Counted from the first letter of the stretch, positions 42,088-52,875 are shown. The stretch: DNA of 64,000 bases from Streptomyces venezuelae (GCF_008642335.1 NZ_CP029191.1:1922001-1986000), one strand, 5' to 3'. The notes: generated by a model not told the origin, from the sequence alone. Numbers and translations: made by a program.

Positions 42088-42483
42088 CTACTGACCGGGG
42101 GCGGGCTCGCCGGGCACGGACCGCACGGGCAGCACGTCGGTGTCGAAGCAGGTGCGGGTGCCGGTGTGGCAGGCGGCGCCGATCTGGTCGACCTGGACGA
42201 GGACGGTGTCCGCGTCGCAGTCGAGCGCGACCTCCTTGACGTACTGGAAGTGTCCCGAGGTGTCGCCCTTGACCCAGTACTCCTGGCGGCTGCGCGACCA
42301 GTAGGTGCAGCGGCCCGTGGTGAGGGTGCGGTGCAGCGCCTCGTCGTCCATCCAGCCGAGCATGAGCACCTCACCGGTGTCGTACTGCTGGGCGATGGCG
42401 GGGACGAGCCCGTCGGCGCTGCGCCTGAGGCGCGCGGCGATGTCCGGGTCGAGGCTGCTGCTGGGCGGGGGCACGCTGGTCAT
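42088..42483 (-). CDS. hisI: Phosphoribosyl-AMP cyclohydrolase
   Basis: 131 aa, third step of histidine synthesis. Motifs: [31 protein letters not shown], and the metal-binding [13 protein letters not shown] and [12 protein letters not shown]. It is separated from the main his cluster and heads the trpE transcription unit. The ATG at 42483 lacks a clear ribosome site; an in-frame ATG three codons earlier exists. hisE is not fused to it. Confidence 0.96.
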   Translation of the reverse strand: MTSVPPPSSSLDPDIAARLRRSADGLVPAIAQQYDTGEVLMLGWMDDEALHRTLTTGRCTYWSRSRQEYWVKGDTSGHFQYVKEVALDCDADTVLVQVDQIGAACHTGTRTCFDTDVLPVRSVPGEPAPGQ

Positions 42484-42564
42484 GGGCCCATTGTGCCGCG
42501 CCGGGCGGGCCGTCCCCGGCGGCGTCCACTGTCCGGACCGTGTGGCCGGTCGTAGGGTGGCCGT

Positions 42565-43200
42565 ATGTCGACCCATGCGAAGCGTGAACGACTTCTCCTT
42601 GCCGATCTGTTGGAGGCCGAGGGCCCGGAGGCGCCCACTTTGTGCGAGGGCTGGCGGACGCGGGACCTCGCGGCCCACGTGGTGGTGCGCGAGCGCCGCG
42701 CGGACGCGGCGGGCGGGCTCCTGATCAAGCAGCTCGCGCCGCGCCTGGAGCGGGTGCAGGCCGAGTTCGCCGCGAAGCCGTACGAGGAACTGATCCAGCT
42801 GATCCGTACGGGACCGCCGCGGTTCTCGCCCTTCTCCCTCAAGCAGATCGACGAGCTGTCGAACGCCGTCGAGTTCTACATCCACACGGAGGACGTGCGC
42901 CGCGCCCGGCCCGACTGGACGCCCCGCGAGCTGGACCCGGTCTTCGCGGACACCCTCTGGTCCCGCCTGGAGCGCTCGGCCCGCCTGGTGGGCCGCAAGG
43001 CCCCGGTGGGGCTTGTGCTGCGCCGCCCGGACGGCCAGACGGTGGTGGCGCACCGGGGTGCGCCGGTGGTGACGGTGACGGGTGAGCCGTCCGAGCTGCT
43101 GCTGTACGTGTACGGCAGGCAGGAGGTGGCGGACGTGGCGCTGGACGGCGACAAGCAGGCGATCGCCACGCTGCACGATTCGAAGCAGCTGGGTCTGTGA
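42565..43200 (+). CDS. TIGR03085-type metal-binding DinB-like protein
   Basis: 211 aa. The four-helix DinB/mycothiol-dependent maleylpyruvate isomerase N-terminal fold is suggested by [24 protein letters not shown], with His ligands in DLAAHV and [11 protein letters not shown]. The C-terminal half matches an alpha/beta domain ending in [14 protein letters not shown]. Members probably use mycothiol, but the reaction is unknown. AGGGTGG precedes the ATG. Divergent from hisI. Confidence 0.87.
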   Translation: MSTHAKRERLLLADLLEAEGPEAPTLCEGWRTRDLAAHVVVRERRADAAGGLLIKQLAPRLERVQAEFAAKPYEELIQLIRTGPPRFSPFSLKQIDELSNAVEFYIHTEDVRRARPDWTPRELDPVFADTLWSRLERSARLVGRKAPVGLVLRRPDGQTVVAHRGAPVVTVTGEPSELLLYVYGRQEVADVALDGDKQAIATLHDSKQLGL

Positions 43201-43226
43201 GCCGTGCTCGCCTCGAACCGCACCGC

Positions 43227-44471
43227 TCAGCGCGGGAGTTCGGCGCGGCGCAGGGTGCGTGAGCAGAGGCCGATGACGCCGCCCGTCGCGCTGAGCGCGG
43301 CGCACACGGCGTACACCGGCTCGACGCCCCACGCCCCGATCGCCGCGCCGACGACCGGGTAGCAGAGCGGTGCGACGCCCATGGTGAACAGGGTGGCGAC
43401 GGAGGTGACGCGCCCCAGATAGGCGGGGTCGGCGGCGGTCTGCATCAGTGCCGCGACGAGGGCGCCGCCGAGCCCGGTGCACAGCCCCACGCAGAGTCCT
43501 GCGGCGGTGGCCGCCGCGACCGAGGGCGCGAAGCCGATGCAGCCCAGGGCGACCGCGCCGGCGATGACGCCCGCGGACAGCACCGCCCCGGCCCGGGGTA
43601 TCCGTCCGCGTACGGCGAGCAGGAGGGCGGCGAGCCCCGCGCCGACGCCGAACCCCGCGATGATCCAGCCCATCCCCGACGCGCCCCAGCCGCGCCGGTC
43701 GGCGAGGAGCACCAGGCCGATGTTGGCGGGCCCTGCGAAGCCCAGCTCCGTCACCGCCGCGACGAGCGTCAGCGGCGCGAGGAGCCGGTGCCCGCGGATG
43801 TACCGCAGCCCGTCGGCGAGCTGCCGCACGGGCGAGCCGCCGCGCGCGGCGGCGTCGTCGGCGGGCAGCGGACGCAGCCGTACGGCGGCCAGCAGCCCCA
43901 GCGAGACGACGAACAGCGCGCCGCCGACGGCGAACGCGGCCGCGGGCCCGCCGAGCGCCACGGCGAGGCCGCCGAGGGGCGCCGCGACGACGGTGGCGAC
44001 GCGCTGCGCGAGGCCCCGCATGCCCTGGACCCGTCCCAGCTGGTCGGGCGCGGTGATGCGGGGCGGCAGCGCGCCCACGCTCGGCAGGAACAGGGCGTCG
44101 ACGGCGCCGAAGACGAGGGCGAGGCAGGCGAGCAGCCAGATGCCGGGCGAGGCGACGAGGAGCAGCAGGGCGGCCGCGAGGAGCACGGCGCAGCGGACGG
44201 CGTCGCTGCCGATCACGACGCGGCGGGGGCCGAGTCGGTCGGCGACGACTCCCCCGCCGAGCATGAGCACGGCGCGCGGCACGGCTCCGACGGCGAGGAC
44301 GAGACCGGCCTGTCCGGGGCTGCCGCCGCGGGCCGCGGCCCAGGACAGCGCGACGAAGTAGATCCCGTCACCGACCATGGACGTGGTGTAGGCACCGAGC
44401 CAGCGCAGGACGTTGGGGTCGCGGTGGGCGGGGCGGGCCGGTGCGGCGACGGGGGCGGCCGTGGTGGTCAT
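43227..44471 (-). CDS. MFS exporter
   Basis: 414 aa with about twelve membrane segments. [19 protein letters not shown] is the MFS loop 2-3 motif; the arrangement matches the EntS/MFS_3 drug and siderophore exporters. ATG at 44471 follows GAGAGG. It comes directly after, and 11 bases from, an ArsR-type regulator on the same strand, so the pair likely forms an efflux unit induced by a ligand of that regulator. Confidence 0.9.
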   Translation of the reverse strand: MTTTAAPVAAPARPAHRDPNVLRWLGAYTTSMVGDGIYFVALSWAAARGGSPGQAGLVLAVGAVPRAVLMLGGGVVADRLGPRRVVIGSDAVRCAVLLAAALLLLVASPGIWLLACLALVFGAVDALFLPSVGALPPRITAPDQLGRVQGMRGLAQRVATVVAAPLGGLAVALGGPAAAFAVGGALFVVSLGLLAAVRLRPLPADDAAARGGSPVRQLADGLRYIRGHRLLAPLTLVAAVTELGFAGPANIGLVLLADRRGWGASGMGWIIAGFGVGAGLAALLLAVRGRIPRAGAVLSAGVIAGAVALGCIGFAPSVAAATAAGLCVGLCTGLGGALVAALMQTAADPAYLGRVTSVATLFTMGVAPLCYPVVGAAIGAWGVEPVYAVCAALSATGGVIGLCSRTLRRAELPR

Positions 44472-44482
44472 GGCGTGGCCTC

Positions 44483-45064
44483 TCAGAGCCGGAACGGGAA
44501 GCTGGCCAGGTGGACGGCGACGTTCTCGCGGCCCTCGGTGTCCCCTGCGGCCTCGGCGGCCTTGCCGCGTTCCGTGTACGTCTGCACGAGGGCGGAGATC
44601 TCGGCGTTCAGGGCCGTCAGTTCGGCGGGGTTGAGGCGGGCGAGGAAGTCGGACTGGTCGGCCGCCCTGCGCCACTCGGCGCCCCAGGCCGCCTGCTGGT
44701 CGAGGTACGTCTCGTACTGCTCCCTGCGGTGCGCGATCAGGCCGCGGATGACGGCCGCGTGGGTGGCCGCCCCCTCGGGCGTGTCCTTGAAGTCCTCGTG
44801 GCGGAAGCTGAGCGTGTCCTGTGCGGCCTGCCACCACCGCTCCCGCGCGTCCTCGCTCTGGACGTCGGCCTCCTCGATGAGGCCGTGCTCGGCGAGCTTG
44901 CGCAGGTGGTAGCTGACGAGCGAGACGGCCTCGTCGACCTGTGCGGCGAGGTGCGAGGCGGTCGCGGGGCCGCCCACGCGCAGCGTGCTGTAGAGCTTCA
45001 TGCGCAGGGGGTTGCCGAAGGCCTTCAGAGTGCCCAGATCCGTGATCCGGCGACGGTTCTCCAT
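44483..45064 (-). CDS. ArsR-family winged-helix regulator
   Basis: 193 aa. The N-terminal winged helix is clear: LKAFGNPLRMKLYSTLRVGGPATASHLAAQV, then VSYHLRKLAEHGLIEEA. A long C-terminal helical domain (about 110 residues) with no Cys metal site argues for an organic ligand, not a metal. A 20-bp dyad sits directly upstream and should be its operator, giving autoregulation together with the MFS gene. Confidence 0.92.
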   Translation of the reverse strand: MENRRRITDLGTLKAFGNPLRMKLYSTLRVGGPATASHLAAQVDEAVSLVSYHLRKLAEHGLIEEADVQSEDARERWWQAAQDTLSFRHEDFKDTPEGAATHAAVIRGLIAHRREQYETYLDQQAAWGAEWRRAADQSDFLARLNPAELTALNAEISALVQTYTERGKAAEAAGDTEGRENVAVHLASFPFRL

Positions 45065-45075
45065 ACCCCCACCGT

Positions 45076-45129
45076 AGATACGAAAGAAAAGTTGCACAAC
45101 AAATATTGCGCAACTTTCCCTTCGTATCT
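45076..45129. promoter_or_regulatory. Dyad operator upstream of the ArsR-MFS pair
   Basis: Arms 45076-45095 and 45110-45129 match at 18 of 20 positions (core GATACGAA...AAGTTGC) around a 14-base centre. The stretch is strikingly AT-rich for this genome. It begins 12 bases before the regulator's ATG. Confidence 0.75.
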
Positions 45130-45136
45130 GAACATG

Positions 45137-45172
45137 AAAAAGCCCCGGCCACCCCACCGGGCAACCGGGACC
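45137..45172 (-). terminator. Terminator of the his operon
   Basis: On the minus strand a CCGG-rich stem-loop about 17 bases after the hisF stop is followed by five T. One of the few in this window with a U-tract; the stem has a bulge. Confidence 0.5.
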
Positions 45173-45188
45173 AGTCAGAAACGAACCG

Positions 45189-45944
45189 CTAGCGGACCGG
45201 GTGGCCCGCCCCCCGCAGCGTCTCCTTGACCTCGCCGATCCGCAGATCGCCGAAGTGGAAGACCGACGCCGCGAGCACCGCGTCCGCGCCCGCCGCGACG
45301 GCCGGCGGGAAGTGCTCCAGGCGGCCCGCGCCACCGGAGGCGATCACGGGCACGGTCACGTGCTTGCGTACCGCCGAGATCATCTCGATGTCGTAGCCGT
45401 CCTTCGTGCCGTCCGCGTCCATCGAGTTGAGCAGGATCTCCCCCGCGCCGAGCTCCGCGGCCCGGTGCGCCCACTCGACCGCGTCGATCCCCGCGGACTT
45501 GCGCCCGCCGTGGGTGGTGACCTCGAAGGACCCGGACGGCGTGCGCCGCGCGTCCACGGAGAGCACGAGCACCTGGCGGCCGAACCGCTCCGCGATCTCG
45601 CGGATCAGCTCGGGGCGCGCGATCGCCGCCGTGTTGACGCCGACCTTGTCCGCACCCGCGCGCAGCAGCTTGTCGACGTCCTCGGCCGTGCGGACGCCGC
45701 CGCCCACCGTGAGCGGGATGAAGACCTGCTCGGCGGTGCGGCGGACCACGTCGTACGTCGTCTCGCGGTTGCCGGACGACGCGGTGATGTCCAGGAAGGT
45801 GAGCTCGTCGGCGCCCTCGGCGTCGTACACCTTGGCCATCTCGACGGGGTCGCCCGCGTCGCGCAGGTTCTGGAAGTTGACGCCCTTGACGACGCGGCCG
45901 TTGTCCACGTCGAGGCAGGGGATCACGCGTACCGCGAGCGTCAT
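45189..45944 (-). CDS. hisF: Imidazole glycerol phosphate synthase cyclase subunit
   Basis: 251 aa (beta-alpha)8 barrel. [15 protein letters not shown] holds the first catalytic Asp and VLSVDAR the second; [12 protein letters not shown] and ASGGAG are the phosphate-binding loops. It takes ammonia from HisH. Start ATG overlaps the ridA stop (ATGA). Last gene of the his operon. Confidence 0.97.
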   Translation of the reverse strand: MTLAVRVIPCLDVDNGRVVKGVNFQNLRDAGDPVEMAKVYDAEGADELTFLDITASSGNRETTYDVVRRTAEQVFIPLTVGGGVRTAEDVDKLLRAGADKVGVNTAAIARPELIREIAERFGRQVLVLSVDARRTPSGSFEVTTHGGRKSAGIDAVEWAHRAAELGAGEILLNSMDADGTKDGYDIEMISAVRKHVTVPVIASGGAGRLEHFPPAVAAGADAVLAASVFHFGDLRIGEVKETLRGAGHPVR

Positions 45945-46336
45945 GCGGGGGCTCCTCGGAAGGCTTCCAGTTCCACTTCGACCAGGATGCGCGGGTCGAC
46001 GAAGCCGGAGACGACCGCCATGGTCATCACCGGACGCACGGAGTCGAAGACCTCCTTGTGGGCGCGGCCCACCTCGTCGACGTCGCGCGCGTGGGTCAGG
46101 AATATGCGGACGCGGATCACGGACTCGGCTCCGGCGCCGAGCTCGCCCATCGCCTCCAGCGCGTTGCCGATGGCGACCCGCGTCTGTTCGTAGGGGTCGC
46201 CCTCGCCGTACAGGACATCACCCTTGAAGGAGGTGGTGCCGCCGACCACGATCCGGTCGCCCGCCTGGACGGCGCGGGCGAAGCCGAACGCCTCCTCCCA
46301 GGGGCTGCCGCTCTGCACTCGTCGCACCTCGGTCAT
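45941..46336 (-). CDS. RidA-family protein inside the his operon
   Basis: 131 aa YjgF/YER057c/UK114 fold: [28 protein letters not shown], the Arg of [13 protein letters not shown] and the C-terminal [16 protein letters not shown]. RidA proteins hydrolyse reactive enamine/imine intermediates. It overlaps hisA upstream and hisF downstream by 4 bases each, so it is made with the pathway; whether it clears a histidine-pathway intermediate is unknown. Confidence 0.92.
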   Translation of the reverse strand: MTEVRRVQSGSPWEEAFGFARAVQAGDRIVVGGTTSFKGDVLYGEGDPYEQTRVAIGNALEAMGELGAGAESVIRVRIFLTHARDVDEVGRAHKEVFDSVRPVMTMAVVSGFVDPRILVEVELEAFRGAPA

Positions 46337-47058
46337 CGCGACACGGCCTCCAGCGCTTCCTCCAGCGTGAACGCCTTCGCGTACAGCGCCTTGCCGACGA
46401 TGGAGCCCTCGACGCCCTGCGGGACGAGCTCGGCGATGGCGCGCAGGTCGTCGAGGGACGAGACGCCACCGGAGGCCACCACCGGGCGGTCCGTCGCCGC
46501 GCAGACGTTCTTCAGGAGCTCCAGGTTGGGGCCCTGCAGCGTGCCGTCCTTGGCGATGTCCGTGACCACGTACCGCGCGCAGCCCTCGGCGTTCAGGCGC
46601 TCCAGGGTCTCGTAGAGGTCGCCGCCGTCGCGCGTCCAGCCGCGGCCGCGCAGCGTCGTGCCGCGTACGTCGAGACCGACCGCGATCTTGTCGCCGTGCT
46701 CGGCGATGACCTTGGCGACCCACTCCGGGGTCTCCAGGGCGGCCGTGCCCAGGTTGACGCGGGTGCAGCCGGTGGCGAGCGCCGCGGCCAGCGAGGCGTC
46801 GTCGCGGATGCCGCCGGAGAGTTCCACCTTGATGTCCATGGCGCCCGCGACCTCGGCGATCAGGGCGCGGTTGTCGCCGGTGCCGAACGCGGCGTCCAGG
46901 TCGACCAGGTGCAGCCACTCGGCGCCCGACCGCTGCCAGGCGAGGGCGGCCTCCAGCGGGGAGCCGTAGGAGGTCTCCGTGCCGGACTCGCCGTGGACGA
47001 GGCGTACGGCCTGGCCGTCGCGGACGTCGACGGCGGGAAGGAGTTCGAGGGTGCTCAC
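46333..47058 (-). CDS. priA: Phosphoribosyl isomerase A, bifunctional HisA/TrpF
   Basis: 241 aa barrel with catalytic D11 and D130, R19, and W141 in the mobile loop GRGWTRDGG, the residues that let the actinobacterial enzyme isomerise both ProFAR (histidine) and PRA (tryptophan). No trpF exists in the trp gene group nearby, consistent with dual use. GTG start overlaps hisH; ridA overlaps its end. Confidence 0.95.
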   Translation of the reverse strand: MSTLELLPAVDVRDGQAVRLVHGESGTETSYGSPLEAALAWQRSGAEWLHLVDLDAAFGTGDNRALIAEVAGAMDIKVELSGGIRDDASLAAALATGCTRVNLGTAALETPEWVAKVIAEHGDKIAVGLDVRGTTLRGRGWTRDGGDLYETLERLNAEGCARYVVTDIAKDGTLQGPNLELLKNVCAATDRPVVASGGVSSLDDLRAIAELVPQGVEGSIVGKALYAKAFTLEEALEAVSR

Positions 47059-47696
47059 AGGGTTCCGATCCAGTTGGTGAGGAGCTGGGCGCCGGCGTCG
47101 CCGGACTTCTCGGGGTGGAACTGGGTGGCGCTCAGGGCGCCGTTCTCGACGGCCGCCACGAAGGGCTCGCCGTGCGTGGACCAGTGCACGTAGGGGGCGC
47201 GCATCGCCGGGTTCGCGACCTCCAGGGACCAGTCGTGAACCGCGTAGGAGTGCACGAAGTAGAAGCGCGCCTCGTCGTCCAGGTCCTTGAAGAGCGGGGA
47301 GCCCGCCGACGCCTGGACCGTGTTCCAGCCCATGTGCGGCACGATCTCGGCCCTCAGCGGCTCGACCGTGCCGGGCCACTCGTCGAGGCCCTCGGTCTCC
47401 ACGCCGTGCTCGATGCCGCGCGCGAAGAGGATCTGCATGCCGACGCAGATGCCCATGACGGGGCGCCCGCCGGACAGGCGGCGGCCCACGATCCAGTCGC
47501 CGCGCGCCTCCTTCAGCCCCTGCATGCAGGCGGCGAAGGCGCCGACGCCGGGGACGAGCAGGCCGTCGGCGTTCATGGCCCTGTCGTAGTCGCGGGTGAT
47601 CTCGACGTCGGCGCCCGCGCGCGCGAGGGCGCGCTCGGCGGAGCGCACGTTGCCGAAGCCGTAGTCGAAGACGACGACCTTCTTGGGAGTGCTCAT
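47055..47696 (-). CDS. hisH: Imidazole glycerol phosphate synthase glutaminase subunit
   Basis: 213 aa class-I amidotransferase. Nucleophile C84 in [13 protein letters not shown]; the His and Glu of the triad are in TQFHPEKSG. It supplies ammonia to HisF. ATG at 47696 lies 17 bases after the small membrane peptide gene. Confidence 0.97.
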   Translation of the reverse strand: MSTPKKVVVFDYGFGNVRSAERALARAGADVEITRDYDRAMNADGLLVPGVGAFAACMQGLKEARGDWIVGRRLSGGRPVMGICVGMQILFARGIEHGVETEGLDEWPGTVEPLRAEIVPHMGWNTVQASAGSPLFKDLDDEARFYFVHSYAVHDWSLEVANPAMRAPYVHWSTHGEPFVAAVENGALSATQFHPEKSGDAGAQLLTNWIGTL

Positions 47697-47712
47697 GTCC
47701 GTACGCCTCCCG

Positions 47713-47877
47713 TCAGTTCCAGTAGTCGAGGCGGAGGATGCCCGCGGCCAGACACATCACGGCGGCGATGGAGAGCAGCGTGATGAGGCTCTTGGGCATG
47801 CCCTGCTTGACGAAGGAGATGATGCCGCCGATCAGGAAGAGACCGACGACGATGAGGATGGTGTTGAGCCCGGTCAT
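47713..47877 (-). CDS. Small membrane protein in the his operon
   Basis: A 54-aa gene between hisB and hisH. It encodes two hydrophobic segments ([19 protein letters not shown], about 3-20; [20 protein letters not shown], about 31-50) joined by a basic turn FVKQGMPKS and ends in DYWN. The ATG at 47877 starts three bases after the hisB stop, so reinitiation is likely. Codon use is fully typical. I recall small membrane proteins at this site in other Streptomyces; the function is unknown. Confidence 0.8.
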   Translation of the reverse strand: MTGLNTILIVVGLFLIGGIISFVKQGMPKSLITLLSIAAVMCLAAGILRLDYWN

Positions 47878-47880
47878 GGG

Positions 47881-48483
47881 TTACAGCGCGCCCTTCGTGG
47901 AAGGAAGGATGCCCTCGGCGCGCGGGTCGCGCTCGGAGGCGTACCGCAGGGCGCGGGCCAGGGCCTTGAACTGGCACTCCACGATGTGGTGGGCGTTGCG
48001 TCCGTACGGCACGTGGACGTGCAGCGCGATCTGGGCCTGCGCGACGAAGGACTCCAGGATGTGCCGGGTCATCGTCGTGTCGTACGCGCCGATCATGGGC
48101 GCCATGTTCTCGGGCTCGGTGTGCACGAGGTACGGGCGGCCGGACAGGTCGACGGTCACCTGGGCGAGCGACTCGTCCAGCGGGACGGTGCAGTTGCCGA
48201 AGCGGTAGATGCCGACCTTGTCGCCGAGCGCCTGCTTGAAGGCGGCGCCGAGGGCGAGCGCGGTGTCCTCGATGGTGTGGTGCGAGTCGATGTGCAGGTC
48301 GCCGTCGGTCTTGACCGTCAGGTCGAAGAGGCCGTGGCGGCCGAGCTGGTCGAGCATGTGGTCGTAGAAGCCGACCCCGGTCGACACGTCGACCTTGCCG
48401 GTGCCGTCGAGGTCGATCTCGACGACGACGGAGGTCTCCTTGGTGGTCCGCTCGATTCTTCCGACGCGGCTTTCGCGGGTCAT
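47881..48483 (-). CDS. hisB: Imidazoleglycerol-phosphate dehydratase
   Basis: 200 aa, stand-alone dehydratase without the HisN-type phosphatase. Two Mn-binding repeats: [18 protein letters not shown] with [16 protein letters not shown], and RHILESFV with [21 protein letters not shown] overlaps the hisC stop (ATGA). Confidence 0.97.
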   Translation of the reverse strand: MTRESRVGRIERTTKETSVVVEIDLDGTGKVDVSTGVGFYDHMLDQLGRHGLFDLTVKTDGDLHIDSHHTIEDTALALGAAFKQALGDKVGIYRFGNCTVPLDESLAQVTVDLSGRPYLVHTEPENMAPMIGAYDTTMTRHILESFVAQAQIALHVHVPYGRNAHHIVECQFKALARALRYASERDPRAEGILPSTKGAL

Positions 48484-49589
48484 GCGCTCTGCTCCTTCTT
48501 GAGTTCGCGTACCGCATCGAGGAACGCGTCGTTTTCTTCGGGGGTCCCGGTGGACACGCGCAGCCATCCCGGCACGCCGTTGTCCCGCACCAGGACACCC
48601 CGGTCGAGGATCTGCTGCCACACCTCATGGGAGTCGGCGAACCGCCCGAACTGCACGAAGTTGGCGTCGGAGTCGGTCACTTCGTACCCCGTCGCGCGCA
48701 GCTCCGTGACGATGCGGTCGCGCTCGCCCTTGAGCTGCTCGACGTACTTCAGGAGCGTGTCGGTGTGCTCCAGAGCGGCCAGCGCGGTGGCCTGGGTGAC
48801 GGCCGACAGGTGGTAGGGCAGGCGTACGAGCTGCACCGCGTCGACGACCGCCGGGTCGGCGGCGAGGTAGCCCAGGCGCAGCCCCGCCGCGCCAAAGGCC
48901 TTCGACATGGTGCGGGAGACGACGAGGTGCGGCCGCCCCTCGATCAGCGGGAGCAGCGAGTCGCCGTGGCTGAACTCCACGTACGCCTCGTCGATGACGA
49001 CGATCGACGGCTTCGCGGCCTGCGCCGCCTCGTACAGGGCGAGGACGGCGTCGGCCGGGACGGCGTTGCCGGTGGGGTTGTTGGGCGTGGTGATGAAGAC
49101 GACGTCGGGGCGGTGCTCGGCGATGGCCTTGGCGGCCGCGTCGACGTCGATGGTGAAGTCGTCGTGGCGCGGCCCCGAGATCCAGCCGGTGCCGGTGCCG
49201 CGGGCGATGAGGCCGTGCATCGAGTACGAGGGCTCGAAGCCGATGGCCGTGCGGCCCGGCCCGCCGAAGGTCTGCAGGAGCTGCTGGATGACTTCGTTGG
49301 AGCCGTTGGCCGCCCACACGTGGGCGCGCGTCACCTCGTGCCCGCCGGTGCGGGTGAGGTAGCGGGCGAGCTCGGTGCGCAGCTCGACGGCGTCCCGGTC
49401 GGGGTAGCGGTTGAGGTCGCGGGCGGCCTCGCGGACCCGCTCGGCGATGCGCTCGACCAGGGGCTCGGGCAGCGGGTAGGGGTTCTCGTTGGTGTTGAGG
49501 CGTACGGGCACGTCGAGCTGGGGTGCGCCGTAGGGGGACTTGCCGCGCAGCTCGTCGCGCACGGGCAGGTCGTCGATCCGGACGTTCAC
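48480..49589 (-). CDS. hisC: Histidinol-phosphate aminotransferase
   Basis: 369 aa PLP fold-type [43 protein letters not shown] and the PLP-lysine motif [17 protein letters not shown] are all present. The GTG at 49589 is preferred: it overlaps the hisD stop (GTGA) and has GGAAGGTG eight bases upstream; an ATG six codons earlier would overlap hisD by 22 bases. Confidence 0.96.
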   Translation of the reverse strand: MNVRIDDLPVRDELRGKSPYGAPQLDVPVRLNTNENPYPLPEPLVERIAERVREAARDLNRYPDRDAVELRTELARYLTRTGGHEVTRAHVWAANGSNEVIQQLLQTFGGPGRTAIGFEPSYSMHGLIARGTGTGWISGPRHDDFTIDVDAAAKAIAEHRPDVVFITTPNNPTGNAVPADAVLALYEAAQAAKPSIVVIDEAYVEFSHGDSLLPLIEGRPHLVVSRTMSKAFGAAGLRLGYLAADPAVVDAVQLVRLPYHLSAVTQATALAALEHTDTLLKYVEQLKGERDRIVTELRATGYEVTDSDANFVQFGRFADSHEVWQQILDRGVLVRDNGVPGWLRVSTGTPEENDAFLDAVRELKKEQSA

Positions 49590-50944
49590 GTGGTCGGCAC
49601 CTTCCATCCGCTGTGCCAGCCTGGTTCGCCTTCGGCAAAACGCGCCTTGACCGCCGCGCCGTGCGCGGGCAGGTCCTCCGCCTCGGCGAGCGTCACGACG
49701 TGGTGCGCGACGTCGGCGAGGGCCTCGCGGGTGTAGTCGACGATGTGGATGCCGCGCAGGAACGACTGGACGCTGAGCCCCGAGGAGTGGCAGGCGCAGC
49801 CGCCGGTGGGCAGGACGTGGTTGGAGCCCGCGCAGTAGTCGCCGAGGGAGACGGGCGCCCAGGGGCCGACGAAGATCGCGCCGGCGTTCTTGACGCGCCC
49901 CGCGACGGCGGCCGCGTCATCGGTCTGGATCTCCAGGTGCTCCGCGCCGTACGCGTCGACGACCTTGAGGCCTTCCTCCAGGCCGTCGACCAGGACGATC
50001 GCGGACTGGCGCCCGCGCAGCGCGGGGACGATGCGGTCCTCGACGTGCTTGGTGGCGGCGACCTGCGGCGCCAGCTCCTTCTCGACCGCGTCGGCGAGCG
50101 CGAGGGAGTCCGTGACGAGGACGGCGGCCGCGAGCGGGTCGTGCTCGGCCTGGCTGATCAGGTCGGACGCGACGTGCGCCGGGTCGGCGGTGTCGTCGGC
50201 GAGGACGGCGATCTCGGTCGGGCCCGCCTCGGTGTCGATGCCGATGCGTCCGGTGAAGTAGCGCTTGGCGGCCGCGACCCAGATGTTGCCGGGTCCTGTG
50301 ACCATGTTGGCGGGGGCGCAGGTCTCGGTGCCGTACGCGAACATCGCGACGGCCTGGGCGCCGCCGACCGCGTACACCTCGTCGATGCCGAGGAGCGCGC
50401 AGGCGGCGAGGATCGTCGGGTGCGGAAGGCCACCGAAGTCGGCCTGCGGCGGGGATGCGAGCGCCATCGACTCGACGCCGGCCTCCTGCGCCGGGACGGC
50501 GTTCATGATCACGGAGGAGGGGTAGACGGACCGGCCGCCCGGTGCGTAGAGCCCGACGCGCTCGACGGGCACCCACTTCTCGGTGACGGTGCCGCCGGGG
50601 ACGACCTGCGTGGTGTGCGGGGCGCGGCGCTGCTCGCGGTGGACGGTGCGGGCGCGGCGGATGGACTCCTCCAGGGCCGCGCGCACGGCCGGGTCGAGTC
50701 CTTCGAGGGCCTCGGTGAGGGCGGCGGCGGGGACGCGGACCTGGTCCAGGCGCACGCCGTCGAACTTCTCCGCGTAGTCGATCAGGGCCGCGTCGCCACG
50801 ATGATGCACGTCCTCGCAGATGGGCCGCACCTTCTCCAGGGCGGCCGCGACGTCGAAGTCGGCACGGGGCAGCAGGGCGCGCAGGGCGGGACCCGACGGA
50901 AACTCCGTGAGGGCATCGCCGCGCAGATCGATTCGAGAGATCAC
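49586..50944 (-). CDS. hisD: Histidinol dehydrogenase
   Basis: 452 aa; two NAD-dependent oxidations of histidinol to histidine. [19 protein letters not shown], the NAD/substrate region [16 protein letters not shown], the Zn ligand stretch SQAEHDP, and the signature [15 protein letters not shown] are present. GTG start with GAGAG upstream. First gene of the his operon; the divergent region to 51116 should contain its promoter. Confidence 0.97.
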   Translation of the reverse strand: MISRIDLRGDALTEFPSGPALRALLPRADFDVAAALEKVRPICEDVHHRGDAALIDYAEKFDGVRLDQVRVPAAALTEALEGLDPAVRAALEESIRRARTVHREQRRAPHTTQVVPGGTVTEKWVPVERVGLYAPGGRSVYPSSVIMNAVPAQEAGVESMALASPPQADFGGLPHPTILAACALLGIDEVYAVGGAQAVAMFAYGTETCAPANMVTGPGNIWVAAAKRYFTGRIGIDTEAGPTEIAVLADDTADPAHVASDLISQAEHDPLAAAVLVTDSLALADAVEKELAPQVAATKHVEDRIVPALRGRQSAIVLVDGLEEGLKVVDAYGAEHLEIQTDDAAAVAGRVKNAGAIFVGPWAPVSLGDYCAGSNHVLPTGGCACHSSGLSVQSFLRGIHIVDYTREALADVAHHVVTLAEAEDLPAHGAAVKARFAEGEPGWHSGWKVPTT

Positions 50945-51116
50945 ACGGCCAATTCTCTCAGACCTTCATTCGAGGCCGGACGCGCGTATCACTGGCTGAT
51001 ATGAACCCCGCGGCACCCCGTTGACCACTAGGGTCTCGCTGGCTTTCAGCCGGTCGCCGAACGGGCATGAAACAGGTGTACGAGAGACGTGCGCCGCAGG
51101 ACGGAGGGCATCAGGA

Positions 51117-52691
51117 GTGGTCGACGACGCCGGCACCGGGGATCCGCCGGACGGGCTGACCGCCGCGGAGATCGGCATGTGGCAGGCCTTCCGCAACGGC
51201 AGTGTGTACGACCTGAGATCGGGCGATCCGGCCGTCGACGATCCGCACGGCGGGCACCCCTGGGGCCCCGAGCGGAGCGTGCGGGCCCGCATCGTGTGCT
51301 GGCTGCTGCTCGACGGCCCGCCGGCGCTCGCGGGCCGCGTCTCGTCCCTGAAGCTGGCGGGCGTGCAGATCACCGATCCGCTCGACCTCGCGGGCGGCAC
51401 GGTCGTCCCGTATACCGAGATGAAGCACTGCCGCTTCGAGAAGGAGGTCCTCCTTCCCGAGGCCCGCTTCGCCACGCTGCGGCTCGTCGACTGCTCGATC
51501 CCGCGCGTCGAGGCGGCCCGGCTGCACACCGAGGGCGATCTGCACCTGCCGCGCTGCCGCATCCACAACGGCATCCGCCTCACCGACGCCCACATCGGCA
51601 CCGACCTGCTCCTGAACCAGGCCGTGGTCTACCGCGACCGGCGCAGCCACTCCATCACCGGCGACGGCCTCACCGTCGGCCAGGACCTCCAGGCCGAGAT
51701 GATGGAGTCGCACGGCGAGCTGAGCCTGCGCGGCGCGAAGATCGGCGTGTCCCTGAGCCTGCGCGGCAGCAGGCTGGTGAACCAGTACGGCAGGCACGCG
51801 CTGAACGCCCCGCAGATGACCGTCGAGCGCACCCTGTACCTGACCCCGGCCGCCGTCGGCAATCCCCCGCAGACCAGCGGCACCACACCCGCCCGCGGCA
51901 CCCGCGTCCAGCGCTTCGAGTGCGAGGGCGGCATCCGCCTCGACGACGGCCGCTTCGGCGACGCCATCGACTTCGCGCACGCCCGCCTCACGCTCCAGAA
52001 CGACCAGGAGATCTCGCTGCGCCGCGTCCAGACGCCGGAGCTCCGCTTCCTCGGCGAGGCGCCGCGCGCCGGGAAGGTCGTCCTGTCCGGCGCCCGGGTC
52101 GTCAACCTCATCGACCGGGCGTCGAGCTGGCCGGGGCCCGGCGGCCTGCAGATGGGCGGTTTCACGTACGAGAACCTCGTGCCGCAGGGCAGCTTCCCGC
52201 TCTCCCGGCGGCTCGACTGGGTGATGGCCGCGACCGCCGAGTACAACCCCGAGCCGTACGAGAAGCTCGCCACCGTCCTGCGCAACGGCGGCGAGGACGC
52301 CGACGCCCGCGAGGTGCTCCTCGCCAAGCAGCGGCGGCGCCGCGAGACCCTCCCCCTTGCGGCGAAGCTCTGGGGCTACGCGCAGGACTGGACCGTCGCC
52401 TACGGCTACCGGCCGGGGCGGGCCGCGGTCTGGATGGCCGTGCTGTGGGCGGTCAGCGCGGTGGCGTTCTCGCGCGCCGAGCATCCGGCGATCAAGCCGG
52501 GCGAGCACCCGAATTGGAACCCCGCCCTGTTCTCCCTCGACCTGCTGCTGCCCGTCATCAACCTCGGGCAGGACACCTACTGGCAGCTGAACGGCGGCTG
52601 GCAGTGGTTCTCGACCGCGCTGATCCTGCTCGGCTGGATCCTGGCGACCACGGTGGCAGCCGGCGCCACCCGCCTCCTGCGCCGCAGCTGA
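51117..52691 (+). CDS. Beta-helix-like membrane protein of unknown function
   Basis: 524 aa. After an N-terminal region with LTAAEIGMWQAFRNGSVYDLR, residues about 90-330 show a loose five/six-residue periodicity (LSLRGAKIGVSLSLRGSRL, LHLPRCRIHNGIRLTDAHIG) that suggests a right-handed beta-helix related to pentapeptide repeats. A helical linker leads to two C-terminal membrane segments (VWMAVLWAVSAVAF and ALILLGWILATTVAAGATRL). GTG at 51117 with GGAGGG ten bases upstream. Often annotated oxidoreductase in Streptomyces, but I see no cofactor motif. Confidence 0.8.
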   Translation: MVDDAGTGDPPDGLTAAEIGMWQAFRNGSVYDLRSGDPAVDDPHGGHPWGPERSVRARIVCWLLLDGPPALAGRVSSLKLAGVQITDPLDLAGGTVVPYTEMKHCRFEKEVLLPEARFATLRLVDCSIPRVEAARLHTEGDLHLPRCRIHNGIRLTDAHIGTDLLLNQAVVYRDRRSHSITGDGLTVGQDLQAEMMESHGELSLRGAKIGVSLSLRGSRLVNQYGRHALNAPQMTVERTLYLTPAAVGNPPQTSGTTPARGTRVQRFECEGGIRLDDGRFGDAIDFAHARLTLQNDQEISLRRVQTPELRFLGEAPRAGKVVLSGARVVNLIDRASSWPGPGGLQMGGFTYENLVPQGSFPLSRRLDWVMAATAEYNPEPYEKLATVLRNGGEDADAREVLLAKQRRRRETLPLAAKLWGYAQDWTVAYGYRPGRAAVWMAVLWAVSAVAFSRAEHPAIKPGEHPNWNPALFSLDLLLPVINLGQDTYWQLNGGWQWFSTALILLGWILATTVAAGATRLLRRS

Positions 52692-52697
52692 GCCCTC

Positions 52698-52730
52698 CGG
52701 CCGCCTCCGAGGTCCCCCTCGGCGGCCGGA
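52698..52730 (+). terminator. Terminator hairpin after the beta-helix gene
   Basis: A nested GC-rich stem (52698-52713 against 52718-52730, with a small bulge) and TCCC loop, 7 bases after the stop. Confidence 0.75.
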
Positions 52731-52875
52731 ACCCGTGGCCTTCGGCCGAACCGTTACGCAACCGCGGGCAACCATCCCCCGCCGTGGGCCGTCATCCCTG
52801 CGACCGACGAACAACCACAACGGTGACCGGTGCGTCCGCGCGAGCGGCGCCGGTCGATGCGCAAAGGAGGGCACG

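Noticed and set aside
52692..52875. Possible small gene between the beta-helix and TPR-like genes
   Set aside because: Only short Arg/Pro-rich frames without ribosome sites; the start of the region is a terminator hairpin.
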